A stretch of 64,000 bases of DNA from Rhynchopus sp. YZ270_cl-10. Lineage: Eukaryota > Euglenozoa > Diplonemea > Diplonemida > Diplonemidae. The notes below the pieces were generated by a model. It was not told the origin of the DNA. It saw only the letters and a program-made list of their open reading frames with translations, and ran no database searches. The stretch spans positions 930,001 through 994,000 of the forward strand of contig OZ037916.1 of assembly GCA_964035575.1 (NCBI GenBank), given 5' to 3'. This document shows positions 38,660 to 49,957 of the stretch, one piece after another; position 1 is the first letter of the stretch, and every line of letters begins with the position of its first letter. Made by a program: the position numbers and the translations under genes.

Positions 38660-39755
38660 AACCTAAAACAAAAAAAAAAAACCTGTCTTATAAAAAATGG
38701 GGAGGGGGAACAAAACAGGGTAACTCGACTCAAAAGAATTTCAAAAAAGTGGGCAGAGAATTGGTCATTCCTCCTGGCCATATTTTGGTGGATTTCATTT
38801 AGTCTCGTGCAAAAAAAAGTTACATTTTGCACAGGATGTTTGGGGGGAGAACACCAAAATAATACAAAAAAAAAATCTTCCCTCCCTAGTGTCGGGAGCT
38901 ATACTTAAAATGACACTCAAAAGAAACAAATGTTTTTTTTGTTTAACTTTGGAAGTCCGTAACGTAATTTTTTTTCCCCCCCTTTTTCTTTTCTTGTGTT
39001 AGAACATTAGGGTCTGCCCCTTTTTTTTGTGGGGTTTTATTTGATTATTTTGTTCCTGTTTCTTCGTTAAAATCCGATTTTTTTTTCTTTGCTTCTTTTT
39101 TTGCTTTTCTTATATTTCGAATGTCAATACAAATTTCCCTCACTTTCTTGCAGAGTAGGTTAGATGCACATTTGTGCAGATACCGTTGCTCCGTGCAAAC
39201 GAATTTTGTATATCGGCTAAGAACGGTAGGTTAAGCAAGCTACAACAGGAGAAGAAATCTGAACAAATTTTTTTTTTTTAAACCCCAATTTTTTTTTCTC
39301 TGAAAGTGTTTTGTAGAAAACGTTCTTTTGAAGTTCTTTTTGATTTTTTTTGAAAGATTTTGACATTGTGTACTATGCCAAGGCCATCCTCTTTCATTGC
39401 CTTTTTTTCTTTTCTCTCCTCAGACCCTCCCCGATTATTTTCAAAAATTGTCGAACTAAAAACAAAAAAAATCTAATTTTTTTCCCCCCTTATTTCCTTG
39501 TGGGAGTTCCCTTTAAATTTTTTTTTTGTGTCCTTTTTTTGTGTGTTGAGTTGCTTATTTTTTTCTTATTTTTTTTCTTAGTTCGATTATTGCAATCTCA
39601 AGGGATATGTAACAAAAGTGAAACCACCAATCGAGGGTGCGAACAACGCAAAAAATATGCGGTTTTTTTTTTCTCTTCTCTCGAACACCATCCCCCTCCC
39701 CCGCCAAACCCTATCACTTTTAAGACAAAGCAAAAACAACAAAAAAAGCTTACCA
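38660..39755. other. Spacer before succinyl-CoA ligase
   Basis: Very T-rich; no repeats of the named families and no gene recognised. Confidence 0.55.
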
Positions 39756-42700
39756 ATGATGAGGCGTTTCACTGCCGCTGTGTCGAAGACCGCGACCGTG
39801 CAGTCGCGTGCCCTGAACATCCATGAGTACCAGGCAAAGAAGATCCTGCGCGACCACGGCTGCTGCGTGGAGGCAGGCCAGGCCGTCGACGACGTCTCGG
39901 AGGTGCGTGCCGTGTGCGACAGCCTCCCCGGCACCCTCAAGGTTGTCAAGTCCCAGATCCTCGCCGGAGGACGTGGACGCGGAACCTTCGACACCGGCTT
40001 CGAGGTATGATAGAGGAGTAGTGTTTCAGGTGAAGGTGGTTTATTGCACGCCTCTTTGTAAAACGATGCGATTAACGATAAAAGAGTTTGACCACAAAAA
40101 AATTAACAGTGGATATTGCACAACTGTGGCAACACAACCCGAGGCAACTACACTACTCCAACAATTTAGCAAAAAAAAATTGTGAAAACCACGGCATCTA
40201 GGGTGCTTTTTTTAGACCGTACAACTTTTCAAATAGGTCACAGAAACGCGCGGTGTTCATTTTTTACAAACCGTTCTTTGGATGCGACTCAGAAAAGGTT
40301 TTTTTGAGTGTATTTTCTGATCAAAAACTCAGGGCTTGGGGGTTATCGTATCACACTTTTTACTAACTTCACAGGGAGGAGTCCACGTCGCAAAAGACAG
40401 CGCGTCTGCCGTCGAAATTGCAGGAAAGATGCTTGGCAACAAGCTGATCACGAAGCAGACCGGAGCGGAAGGTGTGCAGGTCAAGAAGCTGTACGTCTCG
40501 GAGGCAGTCAAGATCAAGAAGGAGTACTACCTGGCCATGATGCTCGACAGAAGCTACGGCGGACCCGTCATCATTGGAAGGTACACCCCACACCACCACC
40601 CATCCTGCATTATACCCACACATCCGCAACACATCATTGTGCTATTATCTATGGGCAATCACCACACCACTACCCCCACCCCCCTAACAGCTCTGAGGGT
40701 GGTATGGCGATTGAGGACGTTGCGGCAAAGAACCCCGACGCCATCAAGAAGCTCCCCGTGAAGGTGGCTGACGGGCTTGCGGTTGAGACAGCAACGACCT
40801 TCGCAGGGGAGCTTGGCTTCCAGGGGGAGGCAGCGAAGAAGGCGGGCGAGCAGATCCAGAGACTGTACAACCTGATGCGCTCCTGCGACGCGATACAGGT
40901 GGAGATCAACCCGCTTGTTGAGCTGGAGGACGGCCGTGTTATGCTGGTGGACGCGAAGCTGAGCTTCGATGACAACGCGGACTACCGCCAGAAGGAGATC
41001 TTCGAGCTGAGAGACTCGAGCGAGACCGACCTGCGTGAGGTTGAGGCTGCCAAGATGGACCTTAACTACATTGGTCTTGACGGAAACATCGGATGCCTCG
41101 TGAACGGTGCCGGTCTCGCCATGGCGACCATGGACAACATCTCCCTGCACGGAGGCCGCCCCGCCAACTTCCTCGACGTCGGTGGTGGTGCCACCAAGGA
41201 GAAGGTCTCCTTCTCCCTCCGCCTCATCACCTCCGACCCCAACGTCAAGGGAATCCTCGTCAACATCTTCGGAGGAATCGTCGACTGCGCGATGATCGCC
41301 CAGGGTGTCATCGACGCCGTCAAGGAGGTCGGCCTCCAGGTGCCCCTGGTGGTCCGTCTGGACGGTACCAACTGCGAAAAGGGTAAGGAGCTCATTGACG
41401 GGTATGATTTTTTTTTTTTGGAATTATGGGGAAGTACAACACAAAAAAAGGTCCATATTTTTTCCCCCTTCTTTATGTACCGTTTTTTCACCCACCCAAC
41501 CGGACCCAACACAGCCCATCTGGACCCACTTGGGGTCAATTATACCCAATAAAACCCAATAACACCCAAGTACAGCCCAATTTTGCCTAATTACGCCCAA
41601 TTACAGCCCAATTACACCCAATTACAACCAATTACACCCAGTCACACCACTAGTACAACTCAGGTGTTTTTGAGGGGGCTTACCAGGGGGTGACCTGTTT
41701 TGCTTGCTCACACGGTGGGGTCCAGCCTCTGAGCGGGTCAAACGGGATACTCAACTAGAGGGTGTGACGACACCCGCTTTTCGGGTGTGGCACCGAAAAG
41801 TGGGAACGCCTATGACGGGCGGGTTTTGGTAACCGGACAGGGGACTGCATGCCTCCCATATATTTTGTGGCACTACATGCCCACTCAGCCTTCTTCCTCA
41901 CATACGTACGTACATAGGTCATTTTTACCTTGTAAAATTGTAACACTGGTGGCATGCTTCCCAGCGCACATCAGCACATAGAAAACCGGTAAAAACACAT
42001 GTAATCTGTGGTGGTCAAAAGTACAAAATTCCTTCGCCAATGCATTATTTGGGTATTTGTTATACCTGGAGAATATGGTCAGACCACTCTTCAGACCACC
42101 TGGCGTTTACCGGCAGGTGATGTGTACTGTGTACTGTGTACTGTGTACTGTGTACTGTGTACTGTGTACTGTGTACTGTGTACTGTGTACTGTGTACTGT
42201 GTACTGTGTACTGTGTACTGTGTACTGTGTACTGTGTACTGTGTACTGTGTACTGTGTACTGTGTACTGTGTACTGTGTACTGTGTACTGTGTACTGTGT
42301 ACTGTGTACTGTGTACTGTGTACTGTGTACTGTGTACTGTGTACTGTGTACTGTGTACTGTGTACTGTGTACTGTGTACTGTGTACTGTGTACTGTGTAC
42401 TGTGTACTGTGTACTGTGTACTGTGCGGAAATTGACCAAAAACGAGAACGTGTCCATTTCATCAAATTGACCCCACCACTGGCCGGACGGATTCCGAAAG
42501 TGCAAATGCCGCTGTTTAAAAGCAGCGGGTTTACGCCATTTCTTGCAGGTCAATGGGGGAAACGGTACGATGTGTCCTCCATTCTCGCATTAGGTGCAGC
42601 ATTTGTGACCACTCACCAAGGCATATTTTTCATCGCCGTTTTCGATTTTATATTGATTTGTAGGGAAACAGCACAGAAGTGGGAAAATTTGGGGGTGTGG

Positions 42701-43062
42701 GGACCGAAAAGCAAGTCAAAAGTGCAAAAAACGGCAAAAAAACGGTATTTTTGCCCAATTTCACCCAATTACGCCCAGTTACAGCCCAATTGCACCCAAT
42801 TACAGCCCACCGACACCCGGAAAAAACGGTACACTTTACCCAATGCTTCGGCTAACATTGAGTACAGACTCGAGTTCTCCCACCTGGTGGGTTTACTCGG
42901 TGATCGTCGATACAACAAAATGTACACCGAAAAATTGTACTATGTGGCAACTACACTATTCCAACATTTTTGAAAAAAAAACACAGATCTGGCATGAACG
43001 TGATCAGCGCCATCGACCTTGACGATGCCTCGGAGAAGATCTGCAAAGCGATCTCCGCATGA
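39756..43062 (+). CDS. Succinyl-CoA ligase beta subunit, mitochondrial
   Basis: Four exons: 39756-40004, 40375-40580, 40691-41401, 42987-43062, giving 413 residues. It forms succinate, CoA and a nucleoside triphosphate from succinyl-CoA in the TCA cycle, with an alpha subunit encoded elsewhere. The start [19 protein letters not shown] is a typical mitochondrial targeting peptide, followed by the ATP-grasp N-part [12 protein letters not shown]. Further motifs: [75 protein letters not shown]. The donors are GTATG except intron 2 (GTACAC). Intron 3 (41402-42986) is 1585 bases and packed with minisatellites; the last exon codes only 25 residues. Confidence 0.95.
40109..40172. repeat. Family C repeat in intron 1 of succinyl-CoA ligase
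   Basis: GTGGATATTGCACAACTGTG to CCAACAATTTAGCAAAA. Confidence 0.65.
41530..41650. repeat. CCCAATTACA minisatellite, intronic
   Basis: About ten imperfect 10-11-bp units (ACACCCAATTAC, ACAGCCCAATT). Related units lie at 42748-42812 in the same intron, and ACAATTACAC forms at 33960-34010 and 63170-63245. Confidence 0.8.
42119..42424. repeat. GTGTACT minisatellite, about 43 units, intronic
   Basis: A pure 7-bp array in intron 3 of the succinyl-CoA ligase gene. It ends in GCGGAAATTGACCAAAAACG, the cassette shared with 33 and 63 kb. Open frames through it on either strand (YCVLCTV or QYTVHST repeats) are artefacts. Confidence 0.95.
42425..42530. repeat. GAAATTGACC cassette, intronic copy
   Basis: GGAAATTGACCAAAAACGAG, TCCATTTCATCAAATTGACC, CACTGGCCGGACGGATTCCG, then AAGTGCAAATGCCG. 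Confidence 0.8.
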
Positions 43063-43969
43063 GCATGAGCCTACCGATACGGAGGATACGGAGGAAGGGG
43101 TTTTGGCGAATCCATTTACGACGCAGTTTTGATTTTTTTTTTTCTTAGAGCAAAATATAAGGGAAATAGGGCTTCCGGAAGGTTTTAGGGAGAAGAAGGA
43201 AAAAAAAAGGATGGCTGCTTTGCTATTTTATAAAGGGGGGGAGTGGTGTGGGGGGGTATCTGTAAGCAGAGGGAACCCCACCAAAAATTTTTGGGTAGTT
43301 TTTTTTTTTTTTTTGTATTTGTTCTGATTATGTGCCCCAACCCCCCAAAAGAGTGCCCCAGTTTTATGTTTTCCCTTTTTTTAATGTGATTTCCCCCCTG
43401 TTGTTTGATAGTCTGAGTTGCTGCGTTCACGCACCTCACATAGGAGTTATCGCAAAGGGGCATTGGGGAGGTATTAAAAGGAGAGGGAAAAAAGTGCGCG
43501 AAAAAGTTTATTTTTAAAAAAAAAAAATGCAAATTGTATCCGAGTGACCCTGTCTAGACTGTCCAAATAACGTGGATTAAACTGTCCAAAAAATTACAAC
43601 AAAAAAAAAAAAAAGCAGCAATTATTTCAATAGCGGGGGGGTTTTTTTTTTGTTCTCTGTTCTCTGTGTGCTCGCTTGGACGATACATTTTTTTTGAGGG
43701 GGATTTTTTTTTTATAGTAGGCACTGAAGAAAGGCAATTTCCTTCTTTTTCCAGCAAGAAACCAGCGTTATTTTGAAAAAAAAAATTGAAAAAATTTCTT
43801 TCAATTTTTTTTTCTCTGTACATCACGGGGCAAGAAAAGAACCAGAGGACGGGAGTTTTTTTCTTCTTTTTTTCCTTTTCTTTCGGGCACAGAGTTTTTC
43901 GGGAACGCGTTTGCGCAACAATAAAACGGGACCACAAGATGTTCTTATGTGCATCAATTAGGAAAGCCT
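43063..43969. other. Spacer, A/T-rich
   Basis: No gene or repeat family recognised; several A and T runs. It ends at the target duplication of the next element. Confidence 0.55.
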
Positions 43970-43977
43970 CTCACCAC

Positions 43978-44725
43978 CAGGGCGTTCGCCCCGGGGCGAA
44001 AAATATTTTTTTTCGTTAAAAAAATCTTTTCCTGAAAAAATGACATTTTATTTCGCCCCAGGGCTTCGCCCCACCGGGGCGAAACCCTGTATAAATAAAT
44101 AAATAAATAAAAAAAGGGGGGAAAAAAAAAAAAAAAGAGAGAGAGAGATTTCTCCCCACCACCCTGTAGACCCCCCCGGAGGGGGGGTCGTAGAGGGGTG
44201 TCCACTGTACTCAAAATCATCCGCAAACCCGCCTGCCGTGAGAGGAAGTTTCCCCAGCACTCCCGCTCGCTCCTCAATCCTGCAGTCTGCTGAAGGTGTA
44301 CCGTACCCCCTGTTATAGAAGGTGTCACTGCTCGTGTCAACTCTACTTTCAACGGCAGAGAGTTGAAAATAATCAAAATAAGGATGAAGTCTCATATGAC
44401 AGATGCCTCTCTTGTACATCTGTTTGATTAAACAACACAAAGAGACCCTCAGTGAGGGGGGATTGATGAAATTCTCCATCGTTTTGCTGGTTTTAGTATC
44501 AGGAAAGTTCAGCTGTAATATCACTTGTGCTGGGGAAGGGATCACGCGCAAATCGCAAATTTTTTTTGACCATTCAGTACCAGGGATTCACCCCACGAAC
44601 TAACTTCTCTCCGGCGGGAAAATTTTTTTTGACCTATTTTAAGCACTAGTAAAAAAACGAAAATTTCGGGGTTTTTGGCATTTCGCCACGATCAGGAAAA
44701 AACGATGGCGATAGCGAACGCCCTG
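43978..44725. mobile_element. hAT-like MITE, copy 1
   Basis: Terminal inverted repeats CAGGGCGTTCGC and GCGAACGCCCTG, with the perfect 8-bp target duplication CTCACCAC on both sides (43970-43977, 44726-44733). Both features are standard for hAT elements. Subterminal palindromes (TTCGCCCCGGGGCGAA, then TTCGCCCC..GGGGCGAA) follow the left end. 748 bp with no coding capacity, so non-autonomous. A near-identical copy is at 60266-61009. Confidence 0.9.
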
Positions 44726-44733
44726 CTCACCAC

Positions 44734-45242
44734 CCCCCAAAAAAAATAACTCCCCCTTCGGTCTGTGCTGCTTTTTTGTTTCGTCTGTACTGTGCTTTTT
44801 CTTGCAGGCGTGTTTACCCCCCACCCCCCCCATTACCTCAGAACCCTCCAATTCCAAACAACATCGTTCTGCTGTTGAGCATTTTTCACAAAAAAAAAGG
44901 GGGCTCTTTTTTCATTTCCATAAAATTCCCATTCTTACTCCCAGATTAGCGAATTAGGGATTGCGCTCTTGACAACTTCTTGTCTGCAATGATCCTTTTC
45001 ATTTATCTGGCTGATAAGGTGTGGAAGCGAGAAAAATGGATTTTAGGATTGCATGGTTGGTTGCCCACCCTTGGTACACCCGGGTCATGAGCGGGCTGTT
45101 GTATATTCAAATCAACTTCTTCTTCATTACTGAACGCTATACACACCTTCCACAGAAACACCCCCCCACGAACGGGGCCATTCGCGCTTCATCTATTTCC
45201 CCTTCTTGTTTTCTTCTTTTTTCCATTCTTTTCTGAGGACTA
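44734..45242. other. Spacer upstream of the WD40 gene
   Basis: Contains a family A copy at 45045-45120, about 120 bp before the start codon, followed by C/T-rich sequence ending in TTTTCTGAG. Confidence 0.55.
45045..45120. repeat. Family A module before the WD40 gene
   Basis: AGGATTGCATGGTTGGTTGC, CCACCCTTGGTACACCCGGG, and a divergent end GCGGGCTGTTGTATATTC. Confidence 0.55.
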
Positions 45243-47594
45243 ATGAGCGTGCGTTGCATCGATGGCTACCTTCTAGGTAGTGGGGATGGGGAGGAGGGCG
45301 ACGAGGTTGCTGCTGTCGTAGACCGCCGCCGGGAATGCGTTTACTTCGCCAACACTGACGGGACGCTCTCCGAACGGTACTGCAGTGCCCCTGGACGCGT
45401 GGTGCGCGCTGTGATACCACGACGCCTGCACCACCCACACAACGTCAGCGACCCCAAACCCTCCTGCATCTCTGCCTCCGACGGCGCGATTCTCATCGGA
45501 TACAACGACGGTGCGGTCCTCCCTGTTGACCCAATCTCATTCAATCCACTAGACCCATCTCGCACCTCAGGCCCGACCACACACACCTGCAATGTAGTAG
45601 CCACCTGCACATTCACATGCGAAGGCACTACCTTCCATGCAGCGGTCGATGCATCCGGCGTCACATCCTTCTGGGACTCCTCCGGCCCCTTGGTAACCAC
45701 CTGCTCGACAAACGCGAAGGTACGCGATCTCTGTGTTCTCCAAGGGCACAGCAGCACCGCGATAGTCTTCGGCGTGCGAGGTGGCGTGCAGGTCTGGCTC
45801 CTCGACGTCGAAGCCCTGCTCGAAACCAGAAGGGAAGCAATCCGGCAACAACACAACGGAAACCGCGCCATGTCCCCGAGATCGGTTCTCACAAAATGCA
45901 ACTCAGTGCACGTCGACAAAGGCGTCTCCATTGACAAGGTTGTGGTGGTGAACGGAGGAGGCGCTGTATGGGGAGCAGGGGATGATGGTTTAGTTCGCGT
46001 ATACGATGTGGACACAAGGAGCTCAAGCAGTAGAAGGGAGCACGCCCCGGCGTTGTACCAAATCCGCGCATTTGACGCCCACCAGGACGCAATCCTGCAG
46101 CTCTCCCACAGCGGGAACACCGTCTGGAGCTCCTCCCTCGACAAGAGCCTCGCTGTGTGGGACACCACGACCTTTGCGTTGATCGACCGCAAAAAGACGG
46201 AGGACCGTTCTACAGTGAATATCATCCTTGCTGTATCTGCCTATCATGACCTCAATGTATGGTCTACTACGACTTCTGGTGCGGTGTCGATGTGGTGTGC
46301 GTCACTTCCTGTTGCGGTGGAGTATTCACACCACAACACAATAGCAAATGCCAACGAAGCGAGCTTCGTGAGTGAAGACAGTACTGTCGCGGAGTCTGTT
46401 AACGGCAACGGAAATGGCGACAAACCGCAGTACATCGTACCACGTACCGGGAAGACAACGGATGTGGCGAAGTTGCTCCGAAACACTTCCTCTTCGTTGC
46501 CGCCCTCTGTGATCGATACGGTGGTGCAGGAGCTGTCCACATCGAAGGAGCTTCAGGTGAAGGTGCTGCGTGAGAATGATTTGCACAAAATTGCGATAAA
46601 GGATTTGGAGACGCACCTCGCGTCTACACGACGCAGTCATGAAAACGAGCTTCTGGCGTACAAAGAGCGGGAAGTTATCTTAAAGGAAACGCAGGACCGG
46701 AACCTCGCGTTGCTCACACAAAGCCAGGAGGAGATTGAGGATTTAAAAAAACGTCTGAAAATTTGCGCCGATGCGAATGCGAATGAGCCGAGATTGGCGT
46801 CGATGACAGCTTCCAATAAAAAGGAGACTTTCATCGTTGCGACTAGACGGCAGTTTCTTGCGAAGTTGGTTGACCACCAAAAACACTTTGCAACTGTACG
46901 CAGTGCCGTCCGCGATGTTGAAACCGAAATACAAAAGGTCATCTCCCCTGACGACGAGGTGCGTGAATATATGGTAGGATCTGCGATACGCAGTGTTACA
47001 GAAGGGGTTGATGTTATGGAAGCGCAATTTGAAGGCATGCTCAGCGACTTTGTCATGGCAAAAGAAAAGCAGGATCTCCGCATGAGCCCAGACCTCTCCA
47101 CCGCCCGCTCACTTGCCGCAGACAGAGGGTCCATCCACAACGGACACACCAACTCCACGGGACACACCTTCACCCAACGCAGAACACGCGCCTCTTCTGT
47201 TACCTCGGGGCGAAGTGGGTCGTATAATGCGGGAGGAAAATACTCTCATTTCAGTGCCGATACACACAGCGTCGCCTCCACACAGAGCAGGAGTACTAGA
47301 AGAAGTGGTGGTGCGGAGCGTGGGAGGAGTGGAGGGGCGGGAGGAGGAGGAGGAGGTGGCATCCGTCGCCGTGCTATGACCCCTCCTGCACGTCTTACGC
47401 AGGGAAGTGAAGTCATGCGGAGAGCGGGGTTGTATTCGGGTGTGAGAGGAGGAGGAGGTGGTGGTGGTGGAGTACACAACGGCACCCCTTCATCGACAAT
47501 GTCCATCGGAAGCCGGGGGAGGACGACATCCCCAGGTCTCGGGGCACCCAGAGCATATATCTCACCCATAGGGAAGTCGCGGTTGTCGTTTTGA
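45243..47594 (+). CDS. WD40-like beta-propeller and coiled-coil protein
   Basis: 783 residues, no intron. Residues 1-370 form repeated beta-rich segments with WD-type ends (AVWGAGDDGLVRVYDVD, HSGNTVWSSSLDKSLAVWD, LNVWSTTTSGAVSMWC), a single propeller with weak repeats. A coiled coil follows at about 405-500 (ELSTSKELQVKVL.. LKKRLKICAD) and a second helical part at about 530-610. The last 170 residues are Ser/Arg/Gly-rich and disordered with two glycine runs. Such propeller plus coiled-coil proteins are often cytoskeletal or flagellar scaffolds, but no family is recognised. The ATG is five bases after TTCTGAG. Confidence 0.8.
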   Translation: MSVRCIDGYLLGSGDGEEGDEVAAVVDRRRECVYFANTDGTLSERYCSAPGRVVRAVIPRRLHHPHNVSDPKPSCISASDGAILIGYNDGAVLPVDPISFNPLDPSRTSGPTTHTCNVVATCTFTCEGTTFHAAVDASGVTSFWDSSGPLVTTCSTNAKVRDLCVLQGHSSTAIVFGVRGGVQVWLLDVEALLETRREAIRQQHNGNRAMSPRSVLTKCNSVHVDKGVSIDKVVVVNGGGAVWGAGDDGLVRVYDVDTRSSSSRREHAPALYQIRAFDAHQDAILQLSHSGNTVWSSSLDKSLAVWDTTTFALIDRKKTEDRSTVNIILAVSAYHDLNVWSTTTSGAVSMWCASLPVAVEYSHHNTIANANEASFVSEDSTVAESVNGNGNGDKPQYIVPRTGKTTDVAKLLRNTSSSLPPSVIDTVVQELSTSKELQVKVLRENDLHKIAIKDLETHLASTRRSHENELLAYKEREVILKETQDRNLALLTQSQEEIEDLKKRLKICADANANEPRLASMTASNKKETFIVATRRQFLAKLVDHQKHFATVRSAVRDVETEIQKVISPDDEVREYMVGSAIRSVTEGVDVMEAQFEGMLSDFVMAKEKQDLRMSPDLSTARSLAADRGSIHNGHTNSTGHTFTQRRTRASSVTSGRSGSYNAGGKYSHFSADTHSVASTQSRSTRRSGGAERGRSGGAGGGGGGGIRRRAMTPPARLTQGSEVMRRAGLYSGVRGGGGGGGGVHNGTPSSTMSIGSRGRTTSPGLGAPRAYISPIGKSRLSF

Positions 47595-48304
47595 TGGGTG
47601 AAAAAAATGGCAGATTCAAAAAAAAGCAGGTAGTTTTGCTAATTTTTTTTGGAATAAATGGGATTTTTGCCTAGAATTCTTCCAGTTCTGTGAGAGTGGG
47701 GGGGGGGGGGGGGGAAAGGAAAACTGCCCCGCATTTTGGAAATCAATATTGTTAGATGTTTTTGTGAGACAGATATGGTCCGCAGGGTTTTTGAACGGAA
47801 AGTGAAGAGGGAGAACGGATGGGAGGGGTTTGTGGACGGGATGAGAGGAATTTTTCTTGGCGAGGGGTGCACAGAGGCCGCGGTCATCCTTTTTAAGTTT
47901 CGTTTTTCTTCTTTTGGCACAAACATCAGCTTCACTTTATTGAGTAAAGTTCTGTGCTCATTCAGTATCCCCCCCTGCAATGTGTACCTAGTTTTTATGT
48001 TTAGATGTGTATTGCACGAAAAGGAAAAAATGTGATGTACAGTGAGGCATGTCCATCCGACAGCTTTTTCCTTTTTATTTTTCTTTAGGACTGCATGGTT
48101 GGGTGTGCATCCCCGGTACAGCCGGTCATACCAAAAGTACACTGTTCACGAGAGGGCTTTTGTATTTCAAGTCTACTTTCTTTGTAAGGTGACTAAGCAC
48201 GAGAGGCTTAGGGTCATCTTATAAACTTTTCTTCTTTATGAAAGACCGAAGCATGGTATCCGTAGTGCATCCAAAATGCAAATAACCGGGGTTTTAAAGT
48301 GCAC
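47595..48304. other. Spacer with repeats before the rRNA piece
   Basis: Has a G-run at 47699-47714, a family A copy (48087-48184) and a family E copy (48187-48231) side by side. No gene seen. Confidence 0.6.
48087..48184. repeat. Family A module, good copy
   Basis: AGGACTGCATGGTTGGGTGT, CCCCGGTACAGCCGGTCATA, CACGAGAGGGCTTTTGTATT. A family E copy follows directly (48187-48231). Confidence 0.65.
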
Positions 48305-48407
48305 GATCCTTTGGTCTCGCTTCTGTTCAAGGGATGAAGCCGGAGGCGACAGAAAAATTACCACAGGGATAACTGGCTTGTGGCAGCCAAGCGTTCATAG
48401 CGACGTT

Positions 48408-48439
<32 letters not shown>

Positions 48440-48515
48440 GCCTAGACAAGCAGAATTGTCTAAGGGTTGGATTGTTCACCCACTAACAGGGAACGTGAGC
48501 TGGGTTTAGACCGTC
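48305..48515 (+). rRNA. Fragment of cytosolic large-subunit rRNA, domain V
   Basis: 211 bases match the eukaryotic LSU from GATCCTTTGGTC, through ATTACCACAGGGATAACTGG, CTTGTGGCAGCCAAGCG, GTTGCTTTTTGATCC and CGATGTCGGCTCTTCC, to GTGAGCTGGGTTTAGACCGT. This is the peptidyl-transferase region (helices about 89-93). The universal bases look intact; the helix after CTCTTCC is lineage-specific (GACAAGCAGAATTGTC). The match stops abruptly after GACCGTC, before the sarcin-ricin loop, and no other rRNA part is nearby. It is either an inserted rRNA pseudogene piece or a separately encoded LSU piece, as Euglena splits its LSU rRNA into many parts. Confidence 0.85.
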
Positions 48516-48896
48516 AATAAAGGGAGGGGAACCAAATGGATGCATTTTTCTAGCGACTCCCACCTGCTTGAGGAGGCTTCCAGTGTTTGCAAAACGTACT
48601 TATTTTTCTTAGAATCGTGCTGTCAATGCTGTCCTCTATTCTCCATCTTTTCCCAGCAAAACAAAAAAACGAAGTGTCTTTCATGCCCCTCCCCAACTCT
48701 TAGATACTAGACTTATGCAAAAGCAGCTGTGGGTTTTGTGTGTGATTCATCCCAACACACAACACACTTCATTTCAAAAAAAGGCCAGATTTTACCCCTC
48801 CCTTTTTTGCACTATCAGCGTCACTTTTATGTTCCATTTCAAAAAAAATCCCCTTCAAAACTAGAGAAAGACTATAATACCACAAAGACATACACA
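48516..48896. other. Spacer between rRNA piece and IQ gene
   Basis: Unique sequence, then the end of a family B module (TTTTTTGCACTATCAGCGTC, 48804-48832) about 65 bp before the start codon. Confidence 0.5.
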
Positions 48897-49673
48897 ATGC
48901 AGTACTACACCGCACAGCTTACTGCAGAGGAGGAAATGCTGTCCGCGCTGTTCTCAGCACTCAACAACGCCGAACGCGCGAGGGAACGTGAACAACGTTC
49001 CGCAGAGCGTATTGGGTCTCAATGGAAGAGCTTCAAGCAGAGACGGCTCTTCTCAAAGAAGAAGGTGGGGATTGTGACGATACAACGTCTGTTCCGAGGT
49101 CATAAGGGAAGGCTTCGTGCAGAGACACACCAAATTCAACGGAAACTGCGTGAACGTGCACTTCTATTTGACCACTACGCGACCGCAATCCAACGTCTGT
49201 TTCGTGGTTATTACGCAAGAAAATGGGTGTCCGATCATAGTGTGCGGAAAGCATATTTGGAGACAGTATTGCTGAAGAGCACTGAAGTGCGTGAGGCCTG
49301 CGCACGCCACCATGCAGCGCAGGTGGAAGAACAGCAGACACGCGACAAGGACGAATATTTCGAAACCTTCACTAAAATCTCCTCACAGATGCTGTACACA
49401 GCGTCGACAGCGTGCATGCCGGGTGTCCTCTCCAGCAAGACCATTGCCCCCTGCCTGCGAGCCTCTTTTGGTGACACAGCCGAAGCAGCTCTGAGAGTAC
49501 ACAGACAAAAGATAAAGACATCAACCCGTGGACAACCACCACCAAAGACCGATCTGTCAAAAAGCATGGTACAATCAAAAATCACTGCAAAATATGCGAA
49601 AACGGCAGATGAAAGGTATGGGGAAAAGGTAGAGGGGGGTGGTAAATGGTATTTCAATGATGTAGGTGAATGA
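48897..49673 (+). CDS. IQ-motif protein, possibly SPATA17-like
   Basis: 258 residues, no intron. Two clear calmodulin-binding IQ motifs lie at about residues 60-80 (TIQRLFRGHKGRLR) and 97-115 (AIQRLFRGYYARKW) in a basic helical region after an N-terminal helix. C-terminal to these is a helix (VREACARHHAAQVEEQQTRD) and a segment LYTASTACMPGVLSS whose form recalls the conserved HHLxSTxxxPGVxxS region of SPATA17-type axonemal proteins; this link is tentative. The ATG follows C/T-rich sequence and AACTAGAG. Confidence 0.8.
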   Translation: MQYYTAQLTAEEEMLSALFSALNNAERAREREQRSAERIGSQWKSFKQRRLFSKKKVGIVTIQRLFRGHKGRLRAETHQIQRKLRERALLFDHYATAIQRLFRGYYARKWVSDHSVRKAYLETVLLKSTEVREACARHHAAQVEEQQTRDKDEYFETFTKISSQMLYTASTACMPGVLSSKTIAPCLRASFGDTAEAALRVHRQKIKTSTRGQPPPKTDLSKSMVQSKITAKYAKTADERYGEKVEGGGKWYFNDVGE

Positions 49674-49957
49674 ATGACACCTCCCTATACCATTCCACGT
49701 TTTAGGAAAGGCTACTACGTTTCAACTCTTTCTTTCCTTGGATGGTAAATCATTAAAAATGACTGTTTTTATGGTTACAAATAGTATTATACGACCTATG
49801 CTTTCAAAGAACCTCATAAACCACACAGAAAACCATTCGTCGGTGCAGTCAAAACCAACTCAAACGTGCTGTCTGGACCGCTCAAGCCCTACTCCTAATG
49901 ACCTCTTTCTTTGGGGGGTGTTGGGGTGGGTGTGGAGGGGCCGGGCCATTGGGGCAG

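Noticed and set aside
42057-42553. Open frames with YCVLCTV or TVHSTQY repeats
   Set aside because: They are translations of the intronic 7-bp GTGTACT array.
43954-44551. Open frame on the - strand inside the hAT-like MITE
   Set aside because: No transposase motif; the corresponding frames in the second copy have a different phase because of indels.
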